Shown here: piece after piece, positions 8,794-19,150 of the stretch
How positions within the stretch are numbered: position 1 is the first letter of the stretch
Layout of the letters: each line of letters begins with the position of its first letter
Assembly (NCBI GenBank): GCA_025361765.1
Contig: JANYJS010000094.1
Location: 21,482 to 85,481 of the forward strand
DNA: 64,000 bases
Reading direction: 5' to 3'
Source: Bacillota bacterium
GTDB taxonomy: Bacteria; Bacillota; Clostridia; Peptostreptococcales; Anaerovoracaceae
Position numbers and translations under genes: made by a program
The notes under the pieces: generated by a model
The model's database searches: none
Seen by the model: only the letters and a program-made list of their open reading frames with translations
Told to the model about the DNA's origin: nothing

Positions 8794-10197
8794 ATGAGCA
8801 AAGAATTTTCTATGGACAAAATTACAGCGCTGGCAAAATCCAGAGGCTTTGTATTTTCGGGTTCAGAAATTTATGGTGGACTGGCGAATACTTGGGATTA
8901 CGGACCGGTCGGGGTTGAATTAAAAAACAACGTGAAAAAGGCATGGTGGAAAAAATTCATACAAGAGTCAAAATATAATGTTGGCCTTGATACGGCTATC
9001 TTAATGAATCCAAAAACCTGGGTAGCTTCTGGTCATGTTGGCGGATTCGCTGACCCCCTCATTGATTGCAAAGGCTGCCAATCCAGGTTTAGAGCAGACA
9101 AACTGATTGAAGATTACATTTTGTCTAAAGAAAAGTCGGAAATCACGGTTGACGGTTGGTCAAAAGACAAACTGGAAGCTTTTATTAAGGACGAAGCCAT
9201 CAAATGCCCTGAGTGCGGTAAAAGTGACTTTACGGCTATTAGGCAGTTTAATCTGATGTTCAAAACCTTTCAAGGTGTTACTGAAGATTCAAAAGCAGAA
9301 ATATTTTTAAGGCCTGAAACGGCTCAGGGCATATTTGTCAACTTCAAAAATGTGGCAAGGACTACGAGAAAAAAGATACCTTTTGGAGTTGGACAAATAG
9401 GCAAATCCTTCAGAAATGAAATAACGCCAGGTAACTTTACATTTAGAACACGAGAGTTTGAACAGATGGAGCTGGAATTTTTCTGTAAGCCCGGAACGGA
9501 TCTTGAGTGGTTTAATTACTGGAAAGAGTATTGTGCTAGCTGGCTTTCATCCCTAGGTATGGCAAAAGAAAACTTTAAACTTCGTGATCATGAAAAAGAA
9601 GAATTGTCGCATTACAGCAACGCAACAACAGATATTGAATATCGATTTCCTTTTGGTTGGGGTGAACTTTGGGGGATTGCTGACAGAACAGATTTCGATT
9701 TAAAACAGCATATGGAGCACTCGGGAGTGGATTTATCTTATCTAGACCCTGAGACCAACGAAAAATTCGTTCCGTATTGCATTGAACCTTCTCTTGGCGC
9801 TGATCGGGTGACGTTAGCTTTTCTCATTGAAGCCTATGATGAAGAAGTTTTAACCGATAGCACAGGAAAGGAAGATATCAGAACCGTTTTAAGATTTCAC
9901 CCCGCATTAGCACCGTTTAAGGCAGCGGTTTTGCCGCTGACTAAAAAACAAAGCGCAGAAGCTGAGGCGATTCATGAAGAGCTTGCCAAATATTTTATGG
10001 TCGACTATGATGTCCCAGGCAGCATTGGCAAACGCTATAGAAGACAGGACGAAATTGGGACGCCATACTGCATAACTGTAGATTTTGATACATCAGAGGA
10101 TCATAGCGTAACCATTAGGGATCGTGATACTATGACGCAAATTAGAATTCCAATCGCTGATGTCAAAAGCTATATAGAAGACAAATTATTATTTTAG
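8794..10197 (+). CDS. glyQS: Glycyl-tRNA synthetase (dimeric type)
   Basis: This is the single-chain alpha2 glycyl-tRNA synthetase, a class II enzyme charging tRNA-Gly. The 467-residue product has the N-terminal [20 protein letters not shown] signature. A zinc-knuckle set lies at C92, C95, C138 and C141, class II motif 2 is around FRNEITPG to EQMELEFF (207-230), and a motif 3 region EPSLGADR follows. A C-terminal anticodon-binding domain is present. AAGGAG precedes the ATG. There is no room for a T-box leader directly upstream, because the DUF4342 gene ends 27 bases earlier. Confidence 0.97.
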   Translation: MSKEFSMDKITALAKSRGFVFSGSEIYGGLANTWDYGPVGVELKNNVKKAWWKKFIQESKYNVGLDTAILMNPKTWVASGHVGGFADPLIDCKGCQSRFRADKLIEDYILSKEKSEITVDGWSKDKLEAFIKDEAIKCPECGKSDFTAIRQFNLMFKTFQGVTEDSKAEIFLRPETAQGIFVNFKNVARTTRKKIPFGVGQIGKSFRNEITPGNFTFRTREFEQMELEFFCKPGTDLEWFNYWKEYCASWLSSLGMAKENFKLRDHEKEELSHYSNATTDIEYRFPFGWGELWGIADRTDFDLKQHMEHSGVDLSYLDPETNEKFVPYCIEPSLGADRVTLAFLIEAYDEEVLTDSTGKEDIRTVLRFHPALAPFKAAVLPLTKKQSAEAEAIHEELAKYFMVDYDVPGSIGKRYRRQDEIGTPYCITVDFDTSEDHSVTIRDRDTMTQIRIPIADVKSYIEDKLLF

Positions 10198-10262
10198 AAA
10201 AAAAGGGCCGTTCCAGACGAAAGACGAGAGCGGTTCTAAATTTATAAAAGGAGTGGTTATAG

Positions 10263-12887
10263 ATGGGAAAGTTTGTTTATTCGTTTAACGAAGGATCTAA
10301 AGAAATGAAAAGCCTCCTAGGGGGCAAAGGCGCAAATCTTGCTGAGATGACTAAAATTGGTCTTCCGGTACCTTTTGGATTTACTGTCACTACTGAAGCC
10401 TGCAATCGATATTACAGTGAGAATCAGGAAATCGGGCAGGATATCATAGAGGAAATGTTTGTCAAAATGAAGGAGCTTGAGGCGGTCAGCGGCAAGAAAT
10501 TTGGTGATGCTGCTAATCCGCTTCTGGTCTCGGTTCGATCCGGATCTGTTTTTTCTATGCCTGGCATGATGGACACGATACTGAACCTTGGGCTAAATGA
10601 TGAAACTATTGCCGGCATGATTAAACTCACAGAAAACGATAGATTTGCCTATGATAGCTATAGAAGATTCATTCAAATGTATTCTGATGTTGTTTTAGAC
10701 TTGGCAAAATCCAGATTTGAAGTGATTCTTGAGGCTAAAAAGCATGAAAAGGGCAAGCATTTTGATGTGGAACTGACTGCTCAGGACTGGATTGAAGTCA
10801 TTGCTGATTATAAAGCTTTTGTCAAAAAAGAAACAGGAAAAGATTTTCCGCAGGATCCAACAATTCAATTATTGGGAGCGGTTAAAGCTGTATTCAAATC
10901 ATGGAACAACGACAGAGCTATTTTATACAGACAACTCAACAATATTGCATCCACACTTGGAACAGCGGTCAGCGTTCAAGAAATGGTCTTTGGTAACATG
11001 GGAGAGACTTCTGGAACAGGCGTTGCTTTTACAAGAAGCCCAGTAAATGGGGATGCTAAAATATTTGGAGAATTTTTAGTCAACGCCCAGGGAGAAGATG
11101 TTGTTGCTGGAATAAGAACACCGCAGCCCATAACAGAAATGGCAACAGCTTTCCCTGAAGTATACAAGGAATTCATGAGAATTGCAGAACTTCTTGAGAA
11201 ACATTATAAAGATATGCAGGATATGGAGTTTACTGTTGAGAGAAACAAACTCTACATGCTCCAGACGAGAAACGGAAAGAGAACCGCCGATGCTGCCGTA
11301 AAAGTAGCAGTAGATATGGAAAAAGAAGGCTTGATTGATAAAAGAACTGCCATCACTAGGCTGGATCCGGCTCAAATTGATCAGCTTCTTCATCCTATGT
11401 TTGATGGCGAGAAGTTAAAGAAGGCTGAGCGTCTTGCTCAAGGGCTTCCGGCATCTCCAGGAGCCGCTACTGGGAAAATTTATTTCCATGCTGGCGAAGC
11501 AGTGGATGCGGTTGAAAAGGGAGAACATGTCATTTTGGTAAGGCAGGAAACCTCACCTGAAGATTTAGCTGGGATGGTCGTGGCAGAAGGAATACTGACT
11601 GCTAGGGGCGGGATGACGTCGCATGCTGCGGTAGTAGCTAGAGGCATGGGAAAGTGCTGCATCGCAGGTTGTTCAGAAATCAAAGTAGACGAACATAATA
11701 GAACCCTGACTGTTGCTGGCCAAGTGTTTAAAGAAGGGGACTTTATCTCGCTTGATGGCACCGCTGGGATCGTCTATAAAGGCAAAATTGATACAGTTGA
11801 ACCAGAACTATCAGGAGATTTTGGCATTATCATGAAGTGGGCTGACGAAATTAGAACCATGAAAGTCAGAACTAATGCTGATAATCCAAGAGACGCAGAA
11901 GTGGCAGTGAAGTTTGGTGCTGAGGGCATTGGCCTTTGCAGAACTGAGCATATGTTCTTTGAAGAAGATAGAATACCAGCCGTTAGAAGAATGATTGTGG
12001 CTGATACCGTTGAGGAAAGACTTGTGGCATTAAAATATTTGCTTCCATTCCAAAAAGAAGATTTCAAAGGAATATTCGAGGTCATGGGCGATAGACCGGT
12101 CACAATCAGACTGCTTGATCCACCTCTACATGAATTTCTTCCTCATACACCTGAAGAGATTCAGTTGCTGTCAGAGCAGATTAATATCCCTTATGATAAG
12201 CTTTTTGCAAAAGTTGAAGAGTTACACGAGTTCAACCCGATGCTGGGACATAGGGGGTGCCGTCTTGCGGTTACTTATCCTGAGATTGCCGAGATGCAGG
12301 CTGAGGCAATTATCCTTGCAGCTATTGAAGTCAAGCGAGAAACTGGCAGAGCAATCGTACCTGAAATCATGATTCCTCTTGTAGGCCTCGAAAAAGAGCT
12401 GGCGTACGTTAAAAAAGTAGTCGAAGATAAAGTGCTTGCGACCATTAAAAAAGAGGGCGTCGACGTTGATTATAAAATTGGCACGATGATTGAAGTGCCA
12501 AGAGCAGCCTTGACTGCAGATGAAATCGCACGCGAAGCAGAATTCTTCTCATTTGGAACCAACGATTTGACTCAAATGACTTTTGGCTTCTCAAGGGATG
12601 ATGCGGGGAAATTCATTAAAGCTTATAGGGATAAAAATATTTTCGAAGAAGATCCGTTCCAGACCCTTGACCAGGTCGGAGTTGGCAAGTTGGTCGAGAT
12701 GGCCTGCGTTCTAGGTAGAAAAACGAGACCTGGAATCAAACTTGGCATTTGTGGAGAACATGGCGGAGATCCAAAAACCGTCGAGTACTGTTATAATATT
12801 GGGCTTGACTATGTTTCCTGCTCACCATTTAGAGTACCAATTGCAAGGCTCGCAGCGGCTCAAGCTGTTGTAAAAGCGGGTAAATAG
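10263..12887 (+). CDS. ppdK: Pyruvate, phosphate dikinase
   Basis: PPDK interconverts pyruvate, ATP and phosphate with PEP, AMP and pyrophosphate. In fermentative anaerobes it can run in either direction. The 874-residue length is standard. An N-terminal ATP-grasp region (KGANLAEM and SVRSGS motifs) is followed by the swivelling phosphohistidine domain with GGMTSHAAVVARGMGK, His at about 454. A C-terminal PEP-binding barrel carries GLCRTEHMFF and the catalytic-Cys motif GICGEHGG, Cys at about 830. AAAGGAG lies upstream of the ATG. A terminator follows at 12946. Confidence 0.97.
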   Translation: MGKFVYSFNEGSKEMKSLLGGKGANLAEMTKIGLPVPFGFTVTTEACNRYYSENQEIGQDIIEEMFVKMKELEAVSGKKFGDAANPLLVSVRSGSVFSMPGMMDTILNLGLNDETIAGMIKLTENDRFAYDSYRRFIQMYSDVVLDLAKSRFEVILEAKKHEKGKHFDVELTAQDWIEVIADYKAFVKKETGKDFPQDPTIQLLGAVKAVFKSWNNDRAILYRQLNNIASTLGTAVSVQEMVFGNMGETSGTGVAFTRSPVNGDAKIFGEFLVNAQGEDVVAGIRTPQPITEMATAFPEVYKEFMRIAELLEKHYKDMQDMEFTVERNKLYMLQTRNGKRTADAAVKVAVDMEKEGLIDKRTAITRLDPAQIDQLLHPMFDGEKLKKAERLAQGLPASPGAATGKIYFHAGEAVDAVEKGEHVILVRQETSPEDLAGMVVAEGILTARGGMTSHAAVVARGMGKCCIAGCSEIKVDEHNRTLTVAGQVFKEGDFISLDGTAGIVYKGKIDTVEPELSGDFGIIMKWADEIRTMKVRTNADNPRDAEVAVKFGAEGIGLCRTEHMFFEEDRIPAVRRMIVADTVEERLVALKYLLPFQKEDFKGIFEVMGDRPVTIRLLDPPLHEFLPHTPEEIQLLSEQINIPYDKLFAKVEELHEFNPMLGHRGCRLAVTYPEIAEMQAEAIILAAIEVKRETGRAIVPEIMIPLVGLEKELAYVKKVVEDKVLATIKKEGVDVDYKIGTMIEVPRAALTADEIAREAEFFSFGTNDLTQMTFGFSRDDAGKFIKAYRDKNIFEEDPFQTLDQVGVGKLVEMACVLGRKTRPGIKLGICGEHGGDPKTVEYCYNIGLDYVSCSPFRVPIARLAAAQAVVKAGK

Positions 12888-12945
12888 CTTGATCTTAATT
12901 GATATAATATCATCAAAGAAAGTCTAGAAATTTAATAACCTTATA

Positions 12946-12976
12946 AAGAGGCAGGTTTAGACCTGCTTCTTTGTTT
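12946..12976 (+). terminator. Terminator after ppdK
   Basis: GAGGCAGGT pairs with ACCTGCTTC across a TTAG loop, with one wobble pair, followed by TTTGTTTCTT. Confidence 0.75.
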
Positions 12977-13046
12977 CTTAATAATTAGAGTAGTACAAAA
13001 GCCTAATGTTGTATGATGTATGTTGAATGAAAAAGTAACTACCATG

Positions 13047-13075
13047 TTGTAGTGTATACTGTGTTATGGTATATA
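13047..13075 (+). promoter_or_regulatory. Possible promoter of the opp operon
   Basis: TTGTAG at 13047-13052 and TATATA at 13070-13075 lie 17 bases apart, about 165 bases before the first opp gene. Both boxes are imperfect. Confidence 0.35.
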
Positions 13076-13239
13076 AAAGCTGGACATTGGTGCATAAGTT
13101 TATTATAATTAATTTACATTTGAACAAGGTAGCCTGTCAAACCATTGAAAAATTAGGTAATTTTCAAACTTCTTATTATGACCTCATTATACAACACTTA
13201 TAAAACTCAAATTTATGAATCTATTAGGAGAGTATTTGT

Positions 13240-14163
13240 ATGACAAGATACATTATCAAGAGAACAATTATCGTTTTTCTTACGATCATACTGATTTCCA
13301 CCATTACTTTTTTTCTCATGAATACCGTTCCAGGGGGCCCATTTCTAAGCGAAAAATCACCTTCCAAGGCAGTACTGGCAATGCTTGAAGAAAAATATGG
13401 CCTTGATAAACCCCTTTTAGTCCAATACAAGAACTATATGGTAGCATTGGCGCACGGGGATCTTGGTGTCTCACTGAAGAAGAAAGGTCAGCCAATAGTA
13501 GCGATTATTGTTGATAAATTCCCGGTTTCAGCCAGGCTTGGTAGCGTGGCTGTAGCTATTGCTGTCATTTTTGGCATACCGATTGGATGCATAGCTGCAC
13601 TGAATCGTGGGAAGTGGCTGGACAATCTATTAATGTTCATAGCCACGGTGGGTATCGCCGTTCCGGGCTTTGTAGTGGCCACATCTCTAATGATTATTTT
13701 TGGTGTTAAACTAGGCCTTTTGCCCACATTTGGTCTTAATTCGCCTTTGCACTATATTTTGCCGGCGTTTACACTGGCTTTCTACCCCATGTCTTATATG
13801 GCAAGACTAATGAGGTCCAGCATGCTTGAAGTACTAAGCCTGGATTATATTAGAACAGCTAAAGCCAAAGGCGTTTCCCAATTTAAGATGATATTCAAGC
13901 ACGCTTTACGAAATAGTCTAATACCGGTTATAACCTATTTGGGACCACTAATGGCCTATGTATTAACTGGTAGTTTTGTCGTTGAAAAAATATTCACTAT
14001 TCCTGGCCTTGGCGGCGAATTTATTAATTCAATTACAAACCGTGATTATCCAATGATTATGGGTACCACTATATTTCTCGCTACAATCCTGATATTCATG
14101 AATTTCTTTGTAGATCTTCTTTATAAGGTTGTGGATCCGAGAGTCACTTTGGATAAGGAGTAA
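13240..14163 (+). CDS. oppB: Oligopeptide ABC transporter permease, OppB-type
   Basis: Inner-membrane subunit of a peptide/nickel-class ABC importer. The 307-residue product has an N-terminal membrane segment at about 8-28, a periplasm-facing stretch and five further hydrophobic segments. The cytoplasmic coupling (EAA) region reads YIRTAKAKGVSQFKMIFKHA. AGGAGAG precedes the ATG. It is first of five genes in the usual order permease-permease-ATPase-ATPase, with the binding protein last. Substrate is probably oligopeptides, but dipeptide or nickel cannot be excluded from sequence alone. Confidence 0.9.
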   Translation: MTRYIIKRTIIVFLTIILISTITFFLMNTVPGGPFLSEKSPSKAVLAMLEEKYGLDKPLLVQYKNYMVALAHGDLGVSLKKKGQPIVAIIVDKFPVSARLGSVAVAIAVIFGIPIGCIAALNRGKWLDNLLMFIATVGIAVPGFVVATSLMIIFGVKLGLLPTFGLNSPLHYILPAFTLAFYPMSYMARLMRSSMLEVLSLDYIRTAKAKGVSQFKMIFKHALRNSLIPVITYLGPLMAYVLTGSFVVEKIFTIPGLGGEFINSITNRDYPMIMGTTIFLATILIFMNFFVDLLYKVVDPRVTLDKE

Positions 14164-14174
14164 TGGAGGCTATG

Positions 14175-15233
14175 ATGGAAGAAAAATTTATCACTAAAAA
14201 TCCCCTGTCTCTTCAACTTAAGGCTGAGGATTTTTTGCCGGCCAATGAAAGTGAAAAGCAGGAAATGATTATTATGCGTGAAAGCGTAACGTATTGGAAA
14301 GATGCTTTTGGCAGATTCAGAAAAAACAAACTGGCTATGGCATCGCTAATAGTGATCATTGCAGTGTTTATCTTTGCCTTTGCACTACCCAGTATTTATC
14401 CCTACTCATATGAACAGCAGGTTAGAGGCAGCGAGAACTTGGCACCAATGGAATATTCTCAAACGGAACTAGCGCTCAAAGCCGATGGCGTTCAAGTATT
14501 CCCCCACATACTGGGCACTGATAATCTAGGAAGGGATCTTATGATTCGCGTCATGATGGGGAGCAGAATCTCTCTTCTGGTAGGCGTCATTGCAAGTGCC
14601 ATCATCTTAGTTATTGGGTCTTTATATGGGGCTATTTCCGGATATTTTGGCGGAAACTTAGATATGGCAATGATGCGATTAGTAGACGTCATCTATACGG
14701 TCCCAGATATTCTCGTCATAATACTTCTCTCGGTGGTTTTAAAGGCCCCTTTGAATGCCTTTTTCGAGCATGAATCGTTTTTGAGTGGCATGAGCTCAAT
14801 TGGACCTGGTTTGATTAGCATATTTATCACATTCAGTTTGTTATATTGGGTGGGCATGGCTAGAATAGTTAGAGGTCAGGTGCTCATCATTAAAGAGCAG
14901 GAATATATTACAGCGGCTATCGCTCTTGGCGCTAAACATGCGAGAATTATTAGAAAGCATTTACTGCCAAATTGCATTGGCACTATTGTTGTCACAACGA
15001 CTTTACTGATTCCATCGGCCATCTTTACCGAGTCTTTTCTCAGTTTTCTGGGACTTGGTGTAGCTGCGCCTATGCCGAGTTTAGGTTCACTTGCTGCCCA
15101 GGCAATTGGCGGCATAAATTCTTATGCTTATAGACTGATAGCGCCATCAGTTGCAATCAGTATCATCATATTATCATTTAATCTATTTGGCGATGGCCTT
15201 AGAGATGCTTTAGATCCAAAGCTTAAAAGATAG
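14175..15233 (+). CDS. oppC: Oligopeptide ABC transporter permease, OppC-type
   Basis: Second membrane subunit of the importer. It has a long cytoplasmic N-terminus, then a first membrane segment (LAMASLIVIIAVFIFAFALP) with the typical OppC_N layout. Further segments and the coupling motif YITAAIALGAKHARIIRKH follow. The longest frame starts at 14163, whose first bases overlap the oppB stop. An ATGGAGG at 14163-14169 probably acts as ribosome site for the ATG at 14175, giving 352 residues; 14172 is also possible. Confidence 0.9.
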   Translation: MEEKFITKNPLSLQLKAEDFLPANESEKQEMIIMRESVTYWKDAFGRFRKNKLAMASLIVIIAVFIFAFALPSIYPYSYEQQVRGSENLAPMEYSQTELALKADGVQVFPHILGTDNLGRDLMIRVMMGSRISLLVGVIASAIILVIGSLYGAISGYFGGNLDMAMMRLVDVIYTVPDILVIILLSVVLKAPLNAFFEHESFLSGMSSIGPGLISIFITFSLLYWVGMARIVRGQVLIIKEQEYITAAIALGAKHARIIRKHLLPNCIGTIVVTTTLLIPSAIFTESFLSFLGLGVAAPMPSLGSLAAQAIGGINSYAYRLIAPSVAISIIILSFNLFGDGLRDALDPKLKR

Positions 15234-15244
15234 GGGAGATAGAA

Positions 15245-16246
15245 ATGACAGATCAATTGTTACTTGACGTACAAAAATTAGGCGTATCATTTTTTATTTC
15301 CGCTGGTGAAGTAAAAGCTGTAGACGGGTTATCGTTCACTCTAAAGCATGGCGAAGTTCTGGGAATAGTCGGGGAATCAGGCAGTGGCAAAAGTGTATCT
15401 GCATATTCCATAATGGGACTCCTTCAGGATCCAGGCAAAATAGTTGATGGGAGCATTGTGTTTAATGGCATGCATCTTGAGAATCTTGATGAAAAAAGCT
15501 ACAGAAAAATTCGGGGAAATGATATCAGTATTATCTTTCAAGACCCTATGACGTCTTTGAACCCAGTATTTACAATAGGAAACCAAATCATGGAGGTCAT
15601 TTTACTTCATACAACCATGAATAAAAAGCAAGCCTTTGCTCGTGCTGCAGAATTACTTAAGCTGGTTGGCGTGAACGAACCAGAAAAGCGCTTAAGACAA
15701 TACCCTCATGAATTTTCTGGAGGGATGAGACAAAGGGTTATGATTGCTATGGCATTAGCCTGCGAGCCAAAACTGCTGATTGCTGATGAACCCACGACGG
15801 CTCTTGATGTGACCATACAGGCCCAAATTTTAGAAATCATCAGTGACCTTAAGACTAAAATCAATATGAGCATCATTCTGATTACCCATGATCTTGGCGT
15901 TGTTTCAGATGTCTGCGACCGAATTATTGTCATGTATGCTGGACAGATTGTCGAAAGCGGCAGGATAGATGATATTTTTTATAATCCCCAGCATCCTTAT
16001 ACGATAGGTCTTTTGAATTCATTGCCTAAGTTGAATTCTGAAAAGCATGAAAAACTGATTCCCATAGAAGGGACTCCAGTTGATTTATTGAATCCACCGC
16101 CTGGTTGCCCCTTTGCACCAAGATGCACGAAATGTATGAAAATTTGCCTCAGTACAAAACCTGCCTTCAGAGAACACGCTTCTGGGCATCTCAGCGCTTG
16201 TTGGCTTTATGACAAAGGAGAATTTGAAAATGGGGGAGGCAATTAA
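15245..16246 (+). CDS. oppD: Oligopeptide ABC transporter ATP-binding protein, OppD-type
   Basis: First ATPase subunit of the importer. The 333-residue product has Walker A GESGSGKS, signature FSGGMRQR, Walker B LLIADEPTTALD and the switch His in ILITHDLGV. The C-terminal oligopeptide/dipeptide extension has PPGCPFAPRCTKCMKIC, a cysteine cluster that in characterised relatives can hold a [4Fe-4S] cluster. GGGGAG precedes the ATG. It is separated from oppF by two bases. Confidence 0.93.
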   Translation: MTDQLLLDVQKLGVSFFISAGEVKAVDGLSFTLKHGEVLGIVGESGSGKSVSAYSIMGLLQDPGKIVDGSIVFNGMHLENLDEKSYRKIRGNDISIIFQDPMTSLNPVFTIGNQIMEVILLHTTMNKKQAFARAAELLKLVGVNEPEKRLRQYPHEFSGGMRQRVMIAMALACEPKLLIADEPTTALDVTIQAQILEIISDLKTKINMSIILITHDLGVVSDVCDRIIVMYAGQIVESGRIDDIFYNPQHPYTIGLLNSLPKLNSEKHEKLIPIEGTPVDLLNPPPGCPFAPRCTKCMKICLSTKPAFREHASGHLSACWLYDKGEFENGGGN

Positions 16247-16248
16247 TC

Positions 16249-17214
16249 ATGGGTGAAAAGTTACTGGAAATAAAAGGACTTACCAAGTATTTCCCTGTCA
16301 AAGGGTCCTATATCCATAAAAGCTTTGTTCAAGCGGTAGACGATGTCTCATTTCATATCAATCGGGGTGAAACATTAGGTCTTGTTGGTGAGAGCGGCTG
16401 CGGAAAAACAACCATTGGTCGAACGATTCTTAGGCTGCATGAGCCAACGAGTGGCAGCATTTTTTATGACGGAGTAGACATCACAAAGGTAAATATGACT
16501 CCTTATCGAAAGAAAATGCAGATAGTTTTTCAAGATCCCTATGCTTCATTGAATCCAAGAATGACAGTTGCAGATATTGTCGGAGAGGCAATTGATATTC
16601 ACAAACTTGCAGCATCTTCAAAAGATCGAAAAGATATGATCGTTTCTTTACTTGAGCGGGTCGGTCTAAACAGTGAGCATGCAACCAGGTATCCTCATGA
16701 GTTTTCTGGTGGTCAAAGGCAGCGTATTGGTATTGCCAGATCTCTTGCCGTTTCTCCCGAATTTATCGTTTGTGATGAACCTATTTCTGCTCTGGATGTT
16801 TCCATCCAGGCGCAAATCATTAATATGTTTGAAGATTTACAGGATAAGCTTGGCCTCACCTATTTATTTATTGCACATGATTTATCGGTAGTCAAGCATA
16901 TCAGTGACCGAATCGGCGTTATGTATTTGGGTAAGTTAGTTGAAGTCACAGACAGCAAAGAACTCTACAAACATCCGCTTCACCCCTATACCCAGTCGCT
17001 ATTGTCGGCAATACCGATTCCAGATCCCAAACTGAGCCGAGGCAGAAAGCGCATTATTCTAGAAGGAGACGTACCAAGCCCTGTTAATCCACCTTCAGGA
17101 TGCCGATTTAGAACAAGGTGCCAATATGCGATGGAAGTGTGTTCGGCCGAAGTGCCAATGATGATTGAACATGAGCCAGGGCATTTTGCAGCCTGCCATT
17201 TGCTTAATAAATAG
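16249..17214 (+). CDS. oppF: Oligopeptide ABC transporter ATP-binding protein, OppF-type
   Basis: Second ATPase subunit, pairing with OppD. The 321-residue product has Walker A GESGCGKT, signature FSGGQRQR, Walker B FIVCDEPISALD and switch His in FIAHDLSV. The C-terminal extension again has a cysteine set (SGCRFRTRCQYAMEVC). GGGGGAGG upstream of the ATG lies in the end of oppD. A gap of about 118 bases with an inverted repeat precedes the binding-protein gene. Confidence 0.93.
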   Translation: MGEKLLEIKGLTKYFPVKGSYIHKSFVQAVDDVSFHINRGETLGLVGESGCGKTTIGRTILRLHEPTSGSIFYDGVDITKVNMTPYRKKMQIVFQDPYASLNPRMTVADIVGEAIDIHKLAASSKDRKDMIVSLLERVGLNSEHATRYPHEFSGGQRQRIGIARSLAVSPEFIVCDEPISALDVSIQAQIINMFEDLQDKLGLTYLFIAHDLSVVKHISDRIGVMYLGKLVEVTDSKELYKHPLHPYTQSLLSAIPIPDPKLSRGRKRIILEGDVPSPVNPPSGCRFRTRCQYAMEVCSAEVPMMIEHEPGHFAACHLLNK

Positions 17215-17291
17215 AGCGATTTGGAGAAGTTTTATATTGAATAACTTAAAGTTGTATTGTATATTGTATGTGGATGATATGTCAGACTGCA

Positions 17292-17308
17292 GCCTTTGCA
17301 GTTTGAAA
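17292..17308 (+). repeat. Small hairpin before oppA
   Basis: Just upstream of oppA, ACTGCA and TGCAGT flank a short loop in the oppF-oppA gap. It may stabilise the oppA message or attenuate read-through, as binding proteins are usually needed in excess. No strong T-tract follows. Confidence 0.35.
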
Positions 17309-17332
17309 TATAATGAAATGGAGGAGTAAAAT

Positions 17333-18952
17333 ATGACCAAAAAAATACTTGTTCTGATGCTCGCCCTCATGATGGTGTTTTCACTAGGGGCATGCGGCGG
17401 TGGCGGTGGCGCAGCAGCTACGCCAACGGTTCTTTCTGTAAATATTGGACCTGAGCCCGACAGTATTGACCCTGCAAACAACGAATCTGTTGATGGCGCT
17501 TCGCTTTTAGTTCATGGATTCGAAGGACTAATGAAACTGGATTCTGCAGGCGTGCCTGTACCGGGTATGGCTTCGGCATACAAAGTAAGCGATGATTTAC
17601 TTACTTATACCTTCACTCTTCGTGATGGTATCAAATGGAATGATGGACAGCCTATCACAGCTGGACAGTTTATCTATTCATGGCAAAGAGCCGTATCTCC
17701 AGATACCGCAGCTCCTTATGGCTACATGTTTGATGTAGTCAAAGGTTATGAAGCGGCAGCTGGTGGAGACCTTACAGCTCTTGCTGCTAAAGCCATTGAT
17801 GACAAGACTATTGAAGTAACCCTCAATGCGCCTACACCATATTTCCTTGAGTTATGTGCATTCCCGACCTATTCTCCAGTTAGAGAAGATGTCGTTAAAG
17901 ACAATCCGGCTTGGGCAACAGATCCTGCCACATATATCTCAAACGGTCCTTATAAATTAGTTACCTGGGAGCACAATTCCTACATGCTCTACGAAAAGAA
18001 CCAATATTATTATGATTTAAAATCCCTAGTTCCAGATCAGATTAAATTTGTTTTAATGGAAGATGATGTGGCCATTCTATCAGCTTTCCAGAATGGTGAG
18101 ATTTCATTTGCAGACACTATGCCAAATGATGAAATTGATGCCTACAAAAACAAACCGGAATTTAATAAAGCTGGACAGTTAGGCACTTATTTCATTTGCT
18201 TTCAGACTCAAAAAGCCCCATTTGACAATGCTGACGTCAGAAAAGCATTATCCCTTGTTATCGATAGAAACTTCATCTGCGAACAAATAGGCAAAGCTGG
18301 GCAGATCCCTGCAGCAGCATTTGTTCCAATTGGTCTTACGGATATTGATCCTGCTCAGCAGTTTAGGACTGTTGGTGGAGACTATTATTCTGTAGATCCC
18401 GCAGACTATGAAGCCAATGTCAAAGAAGCTCAGGCTCTTCTTGCTAAGGCAGGATATCCGGGCGGAAAAGGTTTCCCGAAATTCGAATATATACTTAATG
18501 AAAGCACAGGACATCTTCAGATTGCAGAAGCTTTACAGAGTATGTGGAAAGAAAAATTGGGCATAGAAGCTACTATCGCTCAGCAGGAGTGGAGCGTATT
18601 CCTGAATACTCGTCAGAACGGCGAATATCAGGTTGCACGTCATGGCTGGTTAGGCGATTACAATGATCCGATTTCATTCATAGACATGTGGAGAACCGGC
18701 GGCGGAAATAATGATGCCAAATGGTCTAACCCAGAATATGACAAGTTGGTAGCCGATATTAAAGCTACGGGAGACAAAACAGTTAGATACACCAAAATGC
18801 ATACAGCTGAATCCATTCTTATGGATGAAATGCCGATTGCCCCAATTTACTACTATGTTGATATTTTCCTAAAAGATCCAACCATGACCGGTTTTTACAG
18901 CTCACCACTGGGCTATAAATACTTCATGTTTGCAGCAGTTCCTGCTAAATAG
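17333..18952 (+). CDS. oppA: Oligopeptide-binding lipoprotein, OppA-type
   Basis: Extracellular solute-binding protein of family 5 for the importer. The 539-residue product has a lipoprotein signal peptide with lipobox LGAC (Cys at about 21) followed by a glycine linker, so it should be lipid-anchored on the outer face of the membrane. Family motifs include the early EPDSIDPANNESVDG stretch and NDGQPITAGQFIYSWQRAV. GGAGGAG precedes the ATG. It is the last gene of the opp cluster and is followed by a long inverted repeat. Confidence 0.95.
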   Translation: MTKKILVLMLALMMVFSLGACGGGGGAAATPTVLSVNIGPEPDSIDPANNESVDGASLLVHGFEGLMKLDSAGVPVPGMASAYKVSDDLLTYTFTLRDGIKWNDGQPITAGQFIYSWQRAVSPDTAAPYGYMFDVVKGYEAAAGGDLTALAAKAIDDKTIEVTLNAPTPYFLELCAFPTYSPVREDVVKDNPAWATDPATYISNGPYKLVTWEHNSYMLYEKNQYYYDLKSLVPDQIKFVLMEDDVAILSAFQNGEISFADTMPNDEIDAYKNKPEFNKAGQLGTYFICFQTQKAPFDNADVRKALSLVIDRNFICEQIGKAGQIPAAAFVPIGLTDIDPAQQFRTVGGDYYSVDPADYEANVKEAQALLAKAGYPGGKGFPKFEYILNESTGHLQIAEALQSMWKEKLGIEATIAQQEWSVFLNTRQNGEYQVARHGWLGDYNDPISFIDMWRTGGGNNDAKWSNPEYDKLVADIKATGDKTVRYTKMHTAESILMDEMPIAPIYYYVDIFLKDPTMTGFYSSPLGYKYFMFAAVPAK

Positions 18953-18993
18953 GCGATTTAAGGTTTAGCAAAGGACAACAAACCCTGAACTAC

Positions 18994-19033
18994 AAGAGAA
19001 CGTTATGAAACATCGGTTTCATAACGTTCTCTT
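18994..19033. terminator. Perfect 18-bp inverted repeat between oppA and a converging gene
   Basis: Arms 18994-19011 and 19016-19033 are fully complementary around an ATCG loop. It lies between convergent genes and probably terminates oppA. The T-tract is short on both strands, so efficiency is uncertain. Confidence 0.65.
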
Positions 19034-19150
19034 TACGCTTAATGATGTCAATAAATCTAAATCTTTACACTTAACTTACAGAGATCAATAACTCTAAACT
19101 TACTATCATAGCGTTCACAAATCTGACTGTACTTCCTCGATCATTGATGT

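Larger units (their letters stand above)
12888..13239. other. 352-base intergenic region between ppdK and the opp operon
   Basis: No protein gene is supported here. It contains the ppdK terminator, an imperfect inverted repeat around TTGAAAAATTA (13145-13167) and a plausible promoter at 13047-13075. I saw no T-box or known riboswitch core. The length leaves room for a regulated leader for the opp genes. Confidence 0.6.
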
